Of a DNA stretch of 64,000 nucleotides, positions 8,518-16,553 are shown piece by piece. The stretch is from positions 558,001 to 622,000 of the forward strand of contig NZ_CP188319.1 of assembly GCF_050033475.1 (NCBI RefSeq), written 5' to 3'. The stretch is from Cetobacterium sp050033475 (GTDB taxonomy: Bacteria > Fusobacteriota > Fusobacteriia > Fusobacteriales > Fusobacteriaceae). Under the pieces are notes generated by a model, which was not told the DNA's origin, made no database searches, and saw only the letters and a program-made list of their open reading frames with translations. Numbering within the stretch: position 1 is the stretch's first letter; each line of letters begins with the position of its first letter. Position numbers and translations under genes: made by a program.

Positions 8518-9828
8518 TTATTTCTTCATAGTTCTTAGTTTTGCTTTACCTATTTTTATAGCCTCTGTTAAAGGTCTATTAGATGGACAAATATAAGCAC
8601 AAGAACCACACTCTATACAGTCCATTAAATTATGCTCTCCCATTTCTTGCCATTGTTGGAATTCTCCAAGTCTAGCATACATAATTGGTTCAAGACCCAT
8701 TGGACAAGCATCAATACATTTTCCACAACCTATACATGCCTTTGGATTACATTTATTTGTTTCACTATCTGTTAAAGCCAGTATCCCAGAGGTACCTTTT
8801 ATAACAGGAACTTCCAAAGTATATTGAGTCATTCCCATCATAGGTCCACCCATTACAACCTTATCAGTTATTTCCTCTTGAAATCCGCAATCTTCTAATA
8901 ACTCATCAATTCTAGTTCCTATTAAAGCCCTAAGGTTTTTAGGCTTTTCAATTCCTTTTCCTGTAACTGTGACTACCTTATCAATTAATGGCAATCCATT
9001 AACTATAGCATCATAAATAGCCCCTGCTGTAGTTGTGTTATTAACAACAACTCCAACTGCTGATGGAAGTTTTCCACTTGGAACTTCTCTATTTAGTATC
9101 GCTTTTATTAAGGATTTTTCTCCTCCTTGAGGATACATTGTTTTTAAAGGCATAACTTCTATTCCTGTTCCTTCACAGGCCTTAGTCATGACTTTTATAG
9201 CTTCTTGTTTATTATCTTCTATTCCTATAATAGCTACTTTTACCCCTAAAATATGTTTCATTATCTTTATTCCTTCAACAATTTTAAAGGACTCTTCTAT
9301 CATAACTCTATTATCAGAGTTCAAATAGGGTTCACATTCTGCTCCATTTAGCAAAAGATACTCTATTTTTACATCACTTGGTGGATTAAGCTTTATATGA
9401 GTAGGAAAAGCTGCTCCCCCTAAACCTACAATTCCCTTTTCTCTTATGATTTTTAATAATTCCTCTTTTGAACTTTGTTGCCAATTTTCAATTTTTTCCA
9501 AGGAAACCCATTGATCTTGAAAGTCATTTTCAATAACAATAGTTTTTACTCTTCCCATAAGTGGAAATGGTAGTTCTTCAACAGATTTTACAATTCCACT
9601 AACAGATGAATGAACTGGAGATGTTAAAAATCCCGTCGAATCTCCTATTTTTTCTCCTTTTAATACCTTATCTCCAGGAGCCACAAGAGAATCTAAAGGC
9701 GATCCTATATGCTGCAGCAATGGAATGTATACCATTTTTGGAGCTCTAAAAACCTCTATAGCTTGGTTTTCACTTTGAATTTTGTTCTCAGGGGGATGTA
9801 CTCCTCCCTTAAATCCGAAGAACTTCAT
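8518..9828 (-). CDS. rnfC: Rnf complex NADH-binding subunit C
   Basis: This 436-residue soluble subunit couples NAD+/NADH to the complex. An N-terminal barrel-like segment (PLLQHIGSPLDSLVAPGDKV) precedes the NuoF-like nucleotide/FMN domain with GLGGAAFPTHIK and LLNGAECEPYL. Two [4Fe-4S] motifs follow near the C-terminus: CIGCGKCIDACP and CIECGSCAYICP. It is the first gene of rnfCDGEAB; a GGGAGG site precedes the ATG. The 116-nt gap after pth may hold its promoter, although no clear box pair stands out. Confidence 0.95.
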   Translation of the reverse strand: MKFFGFKGGVHPPENKIQSENQAIEVFRAPKMVYIPLLQHIGSPLDSLVAPGDKVLKGEKIGDSTGFLTSPVHSSVSGIVKSVEELPFPLMGRVKTIVIENDFQDQWVSLEKIENWQQSSKEELLKIIREKGIVGLGGAAFPTHIKLNPPSDVKIEYLLLNGAECEPYLNSDNRVMIEESFKIVEGIKIMKHILGVKVAIIGIEDNKQEAIKVMTKACEGTGIEVMPLKTMYPQGGEKSLIKAILNREVPSGKLPSAVGVVVNNTTTAGAIYDAIVNGLPLIDKVVTVTGKGIEKPKNLRALIGTRIDELLEDCGFQEEITDKVVMGGPMMGMTQYTLEVPVIKGTSGILALTDSETNKCNPKACIGCGKCIDACPMGLEPIMYARLGEFQQWQEMGEHNLMDCIECGSCAYICPSNRPLTEAIKIGKAKLRTMKK

Positions 9829-9944
9829 TAACCAACTACCTCCCTAATATTAAATATGAATTTAAATCAATCTAAGGATACCACATTTATCATTATAAAA
9901 CAACTTTTTGACCAATGGGCCAAATAAAAAAAATGTATTTTTTT

Positions 9945-10511
9945 TTATTTTTTGTTATATTTCTGCATTATTTTTTCCAATTGAGTATCATTTATCATAT
10001 CTATGGCAGCAGACATCACATCCTCTGACATATTATCAATCAGCTCTTGCTCATCTTTTGAGAATTTCCCTAAAACAAAGTTGATATTCTCACCTTTATT
10101 TTGTGCTTTTCCTATACCACATTTTATTCTTAAGAAGTCCTGTCCCATATGAGAAATTATAGATTTTATTCCATTGTGGCCACCAGCACTTCCCTTCTCT
10201 TTTATTCTAAGTTTTCCTAAAGGTAAGTCCATATCATCATATATAATAACCATATCTTTTTTAGGATCAATCTTATAAAAATTTACAACTTGAATTATAG
10301 AATCTCCACTTAAATTCATATATGTTTGTGGCTTTAAAATGTATACTTTTTCACCATTTACATTTGCCTCTGTTAAAAGTCCCTTGAACTTATCTTTAAA
10401 ACCGTTAGCTTTTAATTTATCAGCTAATTTATCCACAATATCAAACCCTACATTGTGTCTTGTTCTTTCATATTCTCTTCCTGGATTTCCTAAACCTACT
10501 ATTAATTTCAT
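9945..10511 (-). CDS. pth: Peptidyl-tRNA hydrolase
   Basis: Pth releases tRNA from peptidyl-tRNA that dropped off ribosomes. The 188-residue protein shows VGLGNPGREYERTRHNVGFD, with the catalytic His in RHNVG, then KPQTYMNLSG and GSAGGHNGIKS. I start at the ATG at 10511 because AGGAGG lies 4 nt upstream; a longer in-frame TTG start has no support. A terminator precedes it, separating it from the serine dehydratase gene, and rnfC follows on the same strand. Confidence 0.95.
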   Translation of the reverse strand: MKLIVGLGNPGREYERTRHNVGFDIVDKLADKLKANGFKDKFKGLLTEANVNGEKVYILKPQTYMNLSGDSIIQVVNFYKIDPKKDMVIIYDDMDLPLGKLRIKEKGSAGGHNGIKSIISHMGQDFLRIKCGIGKAQNKGENINFVLGKFSKDEQELIDNMSEDVMSAAIDMINDTQLEKIMQKYNKK

Positions 10512-10524
10512 TTTTCCTCCTGAC

Positions 10525-10560
10525 AAAAAAAATAGCCACGGATTTTAAAAATCTGTGGCT
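10525..10560 (-). terminator. Terminator after the L-serine dehydratase gene
   Basis: AGCCAC-G-GATTTT pairs with the complementary arm ending GTGGCT (10534-10560). On the minus strand the stem is followed by a run of T residues. It sits only about 15 nt before the pth start. Confidence 0.85.
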
Positions 10561-10589
10561 AAATTATTTTTATTCTTTAATTTATATGA

Positions 10590-11798
10590 TTAGCACTCAG
10601 ATTCAAAGTTGAACTTTGCAAGTCCTCCTAATGATGTCTCTTTGTACTCTTCCTTAAGATCTTTTCCTGTTTCTCCCATAGTTGTAACAACTTGGTCAAA
10701 TGATACAGTGTGTTTTCCATCTGTGTATAATGCATATTGAGCTGCATCTAAGGCTCTTACTGCTGCCGCTGCGTTTCTCTCTATACAAGGAATTTGAACA
10801 TATCCTCCAACTGGGTCACATGTTAATCCAAGGTGGTGCTCTAAAGCCATCTCTGCTGCATATTCGATTTGATCTAAAGATCCTCCTAATATGAAACATG
10901 CCATTGCTGCAGCCATTGCACATGCAGAACCAACCTCAGCTTGACATCCTCCCTCTGCTCCTGATATAGTTGCATTTTCTTTAATGATGTTTCCTATTAA
11001 TCCAGCTACTGCTAAACCTTTTAGAATCTCTTTATTATCTAATTGATATTCTTCTTTTAAAGCATACATAAGTCCTGGAATAATTCCTGCTGCTCCACAT
11101 GTAGGGGCTGTAACAACTCTTCCTCCCCCTCCGTTTTCCTCTGCCACTGCTAGAGTATAAGCGAATATTTTTCCAGTAAATCCATTTCTTGATTTGTCAT
11201 TTCTAGCTTTTCTATAGAAGTTTTGAGCTCTTCTTGGTAGTCTGATTGTTCCTGGTAAAATTCCAGTTTTAGAAAGTCCTGTTTCAACAGCAGCTTCCAT
11301 AGCAGTTCTTATTTGATCTAAGAAAAACCAAATTGATTCTCCTTCGTTTTCAATTACGAACTCCCATATTTCCTTTCTATTTTTTTCACACCACTCCATA
11401 ACATCTCTCATTTTTCCTAAAGGATAAACTTTAGATGCTCCGTGTCTTTGCTCTCCCTCTTCCATGATGCTTCCTCCACCAACAGAGAAAACTAACCAGC
11501 TATTTGTTTCATTTCCTTCTTTATCAAGGGCGATAAATTTCATACCATTTGTATGGTAAGGGTGTACAAACTCAGGCATCCAAACTATTTCAGTTGCTTT
11601 TGGCTTTAAAGTCTCAACTATGATGTAATCTGTTAAATGACCCTTTCCTGTTAATGCAAGTGATCCGTATAACTCAACTTTGAAAGATGCTGCTGAAGGG
11701 TTTTCTGCTTTAAATCTCTTCGCTGCTCTCTCAGGTCCCATAGTGTGCGAACTTGAAGGTCCGTTTCCAACTTTAAATAATTCTCTTAATGAATCCAT
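10590..11798 (-). CDS. sdaA: L-serine dehydratase, iron-sulfur dependent, single-chain
   Basis: This 402-residue enzyme deaminates L-serine to pyruvate and ammonia using a [4Fe-4S] cluster. The N-terminal substrate motif is GPSSSHTMGPERA. The C-terminal catalytic half carries cluster cysteines in APTCGAAG, near EVGSACAMAAA, and in LTCDPVGG. The protein ends in ...FESEC; a C-terminal Cys is the tail-in-mouth cluster ligand known from Legionella type II serine dehydratase. Its length is somewhat shorter than the roughly 455 residues of Legionella and E. coli enzymes. It releases 2-aminoacrylate, the substrate handled by RidA. It follows pheT by 40 nt and ends at a terminator. Confidence 0.92.
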   Translation of the reverse strand: MDSLRELFKVGNGPSSSHTMGPERAAKRFKAENPSAASFKVELYGSLALTGKGHLTDYIIVETLKPKATEIVWMPEFVHPYHTNGMKFIALDKEGNETNSWLVFSVGGGSIMEEGEQRHGASKVYPLGKMRDVMEWCEKNRKEIWEFVIENEGESIWFFLDQIRTAMEAAVETGLSKTGILPGTIRLPRRAQNFYRKARNDKSRNGFTGKIFAYTLAVAEENGGGGRVVTAPTCGAAGIIPGLMYALKEEYQLDNKEILKGLAVAGLIGNIIKENATISGAEGGCQAEVGSACAMAAAMACFILGGSLDQIEYAAEMALEHHLGLTCDPVGGYVQIPCIERNAAAAVRALDAAQYALYTDGKHTVSFDQVVTTMGETGKDLKEEYKETSLGGLAKFNFESEC

Positions 11799-11838
11799 TT
11801 TTAATGATCCTCCTATTACTCAATTATTCTATTTCAAA

Positions 11839-14232
11839 CTACTGTCTTATTTCACCATTGTAATTCTTCTTAATAAGATCTAAAATCTTATCCACAGCAG
11901 TATTGATTTCATTTTCTTCTAGAGTACCATCTTTTTTTCTAAGCACTATACTTATAGCTACTGATTTTTTCCCCTCTTCTACTTTATCCCCCTGATAAAT
12001 ATCGAATAACTCAACAGTTTCTATGAAATTAGATGTCTTTTTAATGTTATTTATCATAGCACCAACTAAAACATCACTATCTAAAACTATTGCTAAATCT
12101 CTTGTTACTTCTGGATATTTTACGATTCTCTCATATTTTACAGTATTCCCCATATACTGCATCATCATAGATAAATCTAATTCTGCAACATAAGCTCTTT
12201 CTTTTTTAATTCCCATTGCTTCTGCCACATCTGGATGAATTTCTCCATATGTACCAAGTACAAACTTACCAATTTTTATATCTACACTTCTTCCTGGATG
12301 GAAGTTTTTGTTTGTAGTTCTCTCTATTTGGAATTTAGATATTCCCATATACTCAAGGAATTTTTCAACGAATCCCTTTAAGCTATAGAAATCATAAGCT
12401 TCTGGCTTTGGATCCCAAAGAGATTTATTATCTCTTCCAGCTAAAACCATTCCAACTCTATAGTCTTCTATGGCTAATCCATCTTCTCCAGGTTTAAATA
12501 CCTTAGATACTTCAAAGAATCTTAAATTATTTTGATTTCTATTTAAGTTATCTCTAATATTTCCAAGTAAACTATAAATTAAAGTAGGTCTCATAACAGA
12601 CATATCTTCACTTATAGGATTACTAATTACCATTGTAGGTTCAGTAATTCCTAGTATTTCTATAGCTGCCTTAGAAACAAAACTATAGTTAATAACCTCT
12701 TGAAGTCCTATTTGTGATAAAACTTCCTTGGCCTTATCTACAATTGCAATTCCCTTATCTTTTTTACCTGGTGTAATTTTTTCCACAGGCATTTTATCTT
12801 CTATATTTTCAAAACCATATATTCTTATAACTTCCTCATATAAATCTTCAGGTCTTGTTAAGTCCGATCTATAAGATGGTGGTGTTACAAGTAAAGTATT
12901 TTGATCTAAAGTTTTTATTCCTAATCCAAGATTAGTTAAAATTGATCCCACTGTATCATGAGGTATATCTTTCCCCATGAAAGCTCTAAGTCTTTGGATA
13001 TTTAAAGGAATTTCTATTTTTTCATATTTTTCTGTGTACTTATCCATAACTCCATGAAGAATTTCTCCTCCTGTAAGTTCTGCTATAAGTGCTGCAGCTC
13101 TATCTAAAACCTCAGGAATATTTTCTATATCCAGTCCTCTTTCAAATCTATATGAAGAGTCTGAAGCAAGTCCTATATTCTTTGATGTTCTTCTTATATT
13201 TTCAGGTGTAAAGTATGCAACTTCAAGGAAAATTGTTTTAGTATCCTCTGTTACTTTACTAGATTCTCCACCCATTATTCCAGCGATTGCTAATAGTTTA
13301 CTTTCATCAGCAATTACTAATTCACCATTATTTAATTCTTTTTCAGATCCATCAAGAGTTACTATTTTCTCTCCCTCTTGAGCCGCTCTTACAACTATTT
13401 GTTTTCCTTCAATTTTTTCCATGTCATAGGCATGTAAAGGTTGATTATATTCAAATAGAATAAAGTTAGTTATATCTACAACGTTATTAACTGGTGCTAA
13501 TCCCATAGACATAATTCTCTTTTTTAACCACTCTGGAGATTCTTTTACAGTTATATTTTTTATTATTCTTCCTGCAAATCTTTTACATCTCTCTTTATCT
13601 TCAATTCTAGTTAAAACATGGTTATTGTTTATACTCTCTATAATTTCACTGATTGAATAATCAGGATATTTTACTTTTCTTCCATAGTAAGCCGCAACTT
13701 CTCTAGCAATACCTATGTGTGAAAGACAATCAGGTCTATTTGGTGTTATTTCTAATTCAAATACAACATCATTTAATCCTGCATAGTCTCTATATTCTTG
13801 TCCTACAGTTGCTGTTTCAGGAAGAATTATGATACCATCTCCATTTTTCCCTAATCCTAATTCAACCTCTGAACATAGCATCCCAAAAGATTCTACTCCT
13901 CTGATTTTGCTTTTCTTTATTTTAAAATCTCCAGGAAGTACAGCTCCTATTTTAGCAACTACTACCTTATCTCCTAATTTATGATTTGGTGCTCCACAAA
14001 CTATTTGTAAAGGTTCTTCTTCCCCAACATTTACTTTTAGTAATGTAAGTTTATCCGCCTCTGGATGTCTTCCATACTCTACAATTTCTCCAACAACTAC
14101 GTGGTCTAAATCTTTTCCTTGAATATCTATAGCTTCAACCTCTTGCCCTATCATAGTAAGAGTATTTTCAAGCTGTTTAATATCCTCTTTTATGTCCACA
14201 TACTGCTTTAACCAATCCAATGAAATTAACAT
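11839..14232 (-). CDS. pheT: Phenylalanyl-tRNA synthetase beta subunit
   Basis: This 797-residue subunit has the usual full-length layout. An OB-fold tRNA-binding domain comes first (about 40-150, with LTLLKVNVGE and IVCGAPNHKLGDKVVVA). B3/B4 editing and B5 domains follow (TPNRPDCLSHIGIAREVA, SSYRFERGLD). A C-terminal ferredoxin-like anticodon-binding domain covers about 705-795 (VKYPEVTRDLAIVL). It lies 15 nt after pheS. No T-box leader is visible upstream of the pair. Confidence 0.97.
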   Translation of the reverse strand: MLISLDWLKQYVDIKEDIKQLENTLTMIGQEVEAIDIQGKDLDHVVVGEIVEYGRHPEADKLTLLKVNVGEEEPLQIVCGAPNHKLGDKVVVAKIGAVLPGDFKIKKSKIRGVESFGMLCSEVELGLGKNGDGIIILPETATVGQEYRDYAGLNDVVFELEITPNRPDCLSHIGIAREVAAYYGRKVKYPDYSISEIIESINNNHVLTRIEDKERCKRFAGRIIKNITVKESPEWLKKRIMSMGLAPVNNVVDITNFILFEYNQPLHAYDMEKIEGKQIVVRAAQEGEKIVTLDGSEKELNNGELVIADESKLLAIAGIMGGESSKVTEDTKTIFLEVAYFTPENIRRTSKNIGLASDSSYRFERGLDIENIPEVLDRAAALIAELTGGEILHGVMDKYTEKYEKIEIPLNIQRLRAFMGKDIPHDTVGSILTNLGLGIKTLDQNTLLVTPPSYRSDLTRPEDLYEEVIRIYGFENIEDKMPVEKITPGKKDKGIAIVDKAKEVLSQIGLQEVINYSFVSKAAIEILGITEPTMVISNPISEDMSVMRPTLIYSLLGNIRDNLNRNQNNLRFFEVSKVFKPGEDGLAIEDYRVGMVLAGRDNKSLWDPKPEAYDFYSLKGFVEKFLEYMGISKFQIERTTNKNFHPGRSVDIKIGKFVLGTYGEIHPDVAEAMGIKKERAYVAELDLSMMMQYMGNTVKYERIVKYPEVTRDLAIVLDSDVLVGAMINNIKKTSNFIETVELFDIYQGDKVEEGKKSVAISIVLRKKDGTLEENEINTAVDKILDLIKKNYNGEIRQ

Positions 14233-14246
14233 AAATTTGCCTCCAA

Positions 14247-15263
14247 CTATTTAAACTGCTTTAAAAATCTAACATCATTCTCAAAGAAAGCTCTTAAATC
14301 ATCTATTCCATGTCTTAACATAGTAATTCTTTCTATTCCCATTCCAAAAGCAAATCCTGTTACTTCTTCTGGATCATAACCAACAGCTTTTAATACTTCA
14401 GGGTCTACCATTCCGCATCCCATTATTTCAAGCCATCCGCTCTCCTTACAAAGTCTACATCCTTTACCTTTACAAATTACACATTCCACGTCCATTTCTG
14501 CACTTGGCTCTGTGAATGGGAAGAAATGAGGTCTGAATCTTACTCTTGTTTCTCCAAATACTTTTGTTACAAATTCTGTTAAAATTGCCTTTAAATTTGC
14601 AAAGGAAATATTTTCTCCAACCATTAATCCTTCCATTTGATGGAACATAGGTGTATGAGAAATATCATAGTCATTTCTATATACTTTCCCTGGACAAACC
14701 ATTCTGAATGGTGGTTTATTTTTAGACATATATCTTACTTGAACAGGAGATGTATGAGTTCTTAAAACAACATTCTCTGACATATAAAAAGTATCCTGTA
14801 AATCTCTTGATGGATGAGATTCAGGAATATTTAAAGCATCAAAGTTTATTGAAGTAAACTCAATTTCTGGTCCTTCTGCCACATCAAATCCCATATCTAC
14901 GAAGATTTCCTTCAGAAAATTCATAGTTTCTGTGATTGGGTGGATTCCTCCCATTTCTACTTTTTTTCCTGGTAGTGTTATATCTATTGTTTCTGTTGCT
15001 AATTGCTCTGCTTTAACCTTAGCTTTCACTTCGGCTAATCTCTCTTCTAATAATTGACTTATGAATTCTCTAGCTTCATTTACCAATTGACCTAGAACAG
15101 GTCTTTCCTCTGGAGAAAGATCTCTCATAGATTTTGAAATTTCAGTTAGTTCTCCTTTTTTACCTAGGAACTTTACTCTTATTTCATCTATTTCTTGTAA
15201 AGTATTTGCACCTAGAATGCTAACCTTAGCAGAGTCCTTTAATGTACTCAATCTTTCTTTCAT
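14247..15263 (-). CDS. pheS: Phenylalanyl-tRNA synthetase alpha subunit
   Basis: This 338-residue class-II catalytic subunit has an N-terminal coiled coil (about 1-85). Class II motifs include HPSRDLQDTFY, LRTHTSPVQVR, the motif 2 loop GKVYRNDYDISHTPMFHQ, and motif 3 FGMGIERITMLRHGI. GRP-like substrate specificity cannot be judged by eye. A strong AGGAGG site precedes the ATG. It forms an operon with pheT. Confidence 0.97.
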   Translation of the reverse strand: MKERLSTLKDSAKVSILGANTLQEIDEIRVKFLGKKGELTEISKSMRDLSPEERPVLGQLVNEAREFISQLLEERLAEVKAKVKAEQLATETIDITLPGKKVEMGGIHPITETMNFLKEIFVDMGFDVAEGPEIEFTSINFDALNIPESHPSRDLQDTFYMSENVVLRTHTSPVQVRYMSKNKPPFRMVCPGKVYRNDYDISHTPMFHQMEGLMVGENISFANLKAILTEFVTKVFGETRVRFRPHFFPFTEPSAEMDVECVICKGKGCRLCKESGWLEIMGCGMVDPEVLKAVGYDPEEVTGFAFGMGIERITMLRHGIDDLRAFFENDVRFLKQFK

Positions 15264-15299
15264 TTTTCCTCCTAAAATAGGGCTTTACATCTATCTATT

Positions 15300-15758
15300 T
15301 TAAATTTTTTTATGAATAAAATCAACTGAATCTTTAAATATATTTATAATTCCATACTCTTTGTTCATTAAAGCTCCAGGATTAAATAAAATGACTTTTT
15401 TCTTTTTTTCTAAGTAAGGTATATGAGTATGACCAAATAAAACTACCTTGGCCCCTGCCTTTTCTCCAGCTGTTTCTAACTTAGAATAGGTTCCCTTGGC
15501 ATTCTGCAAATGACCATGGGTTATATAAAATTTTATAGAGGAAATCTCTAATAAAATCTCATCTCTATGATCAATATCATAATAATCACAATTTCCCCTT
15601 ACAATTTGAAAGGGAATTTCAGGAAAGCCGTAGGCCATATCCTGGGCGTCTTCACTATAATCACCACAGGATATGACCATGTCTGGTTTTTCCTTCTCTA
15701 TAGCTTCTAATATATATTCAGATCTCCCATGGGAATCTGATATAACTAATATTTTCAT
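15300..15758 (-). CDS. YfcE/MJ0936-type metallophosphoesterase
   Basis: This 152-residue protein is a small calcineurin-like phosphodiesterase. The metal-binding motifs are in order: ISDSHG, SCGDYSED, VRGNCDYYD, ITHGH and FGHTHIP, followed by FNPGAL. Relatives hydrolyse phosphodiesters in vitro, with the physiological substrate often unknown. It lies between a Usp-like gene and pheS in the same long series. Confidence 0.88.
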   Translation of the reverse strand: MKILVISDSHGRSEYILEAIEKEKPDMVISCGDYSEDAQDMAYGFPEIPFQIVRGNCDYYDIDHRDEILLEISSIKFYITHGHLQNAKGTYSKLETAGEKAGAKVVLFGHTHIPYLEKKKKVILFNPGALMNKEYGIINIFKDSVDFIHKKI

Positions 15759-15763
15759 AATTA

Positions 15764-16534
15764 TTACCCTATAAATATAGCTGTTTCAGCATTTTCTAAT
15801 ATATTTAAACCCTTTCTTCTAGTTATCATTTCGAAGAAATATGATCTACTTAGATTTCCCATTATAAGAAGGTCAACTTCTCTCACTTTATTATAAAAGT
15901 CTACCTTTCCTTTATCACCAGAGTAGTCTATAACTGTAACATTTTTTTCCTTGTATTTCAAGTAATTTAACAGTCTATTCTCCTCTGAATCATAATTCCA
16001 TGATAACATAAGATATTTCTCTATACCAGAGAAAATCTTAAGGAAATTACTTACACTTTTATTAATTTTTACTCCATCATCGGTAGCTATGGCAACCTGT
16101 TCTAGAGATAGAGGTCTGTCATTTATCAGTAACATAGGTTTATATAAATCCTTTAAAATGGCAATAAGATTTTCAGTAATAATCTCTCCTTTACCTAAAA
16201 GAAGTAAATCACATTCTTTCATGTAATCTTTCACAATTTCTGGTACCATTCCTACTTGAACTTCAAGCTTATTATTAATTCCCTTTTTAAAAAGAGAATT
16301 TCTAATTTTTGAAAGTTCCATATCTTCAAAGTCCTTCCATTGCTCAACCATAAGATCATTTCCTGGATCTAAAACCATTCCTTCTACTGACATTGGTACT
16401 ACTTCATCTCTTCTGATATCTCTTATATACAGTGGCAAAATATCAAATTGAAATTTTTCCTTTAAAAAAACTGCACTTTCTATTAAGTCTTCTCTGTCCA
16501 TTTCACAACTGAATAATAGCAACAATCTTCTCAT
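15764..16534 (-). CDS. Universal stress protein-like protein
   Basis: This 256-residue protein appears to be two tandem Usp-like alpha/beta halves. Each half begins with a beta strand and ends in a short hydrophobic segment typical of the fold: CDLLLLGKGE for the first, VDLLIMGNLSRSYFFEMITRRKG for the second. The G-2x-G-9x-G(S/T) ATP motif is only weakly matched, so ATP binding is uncertain. I start at the ATG at 16534, nine nt after AGGAGG, rather than the ATG directly touching that site. It lies 19 nt downstream of gyrA. Function unknown. Confidence 0.6.
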   Translation of the reverse strand: MRRLLLLFSCEMDREDLIESAVFLKEKFQFDILPLYIRDIRRDEVVPMSVEGMVLDPGNDLMVEQWKDFEDMELSKIRNSLFKKGINNKLEVQVGMVPEIVKDYMKECDLLLLGKGEIITENLIAILKDLYKPMLLINDRPLSLEQVAIATDDGVKINKSVSNFLKIFSGIEKYLMLSWNYDSEENRLLNYLKYKEKNVTVIDYSGDKGKVDFYNKVREVDLLIMGNLSRSYFFEMITRRKGLNILENAETAIFIG

Positions 16535-16553
16535 AATGGTCATCCTCCTAGAA

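Noticed and set aside
13600..13645. Further iteron-like sequence in pheT
   Set aside because: Only the AAACAATAA part matches; the TGTAT half is missing. A similar half match in jag (29534-29547) was also left out.
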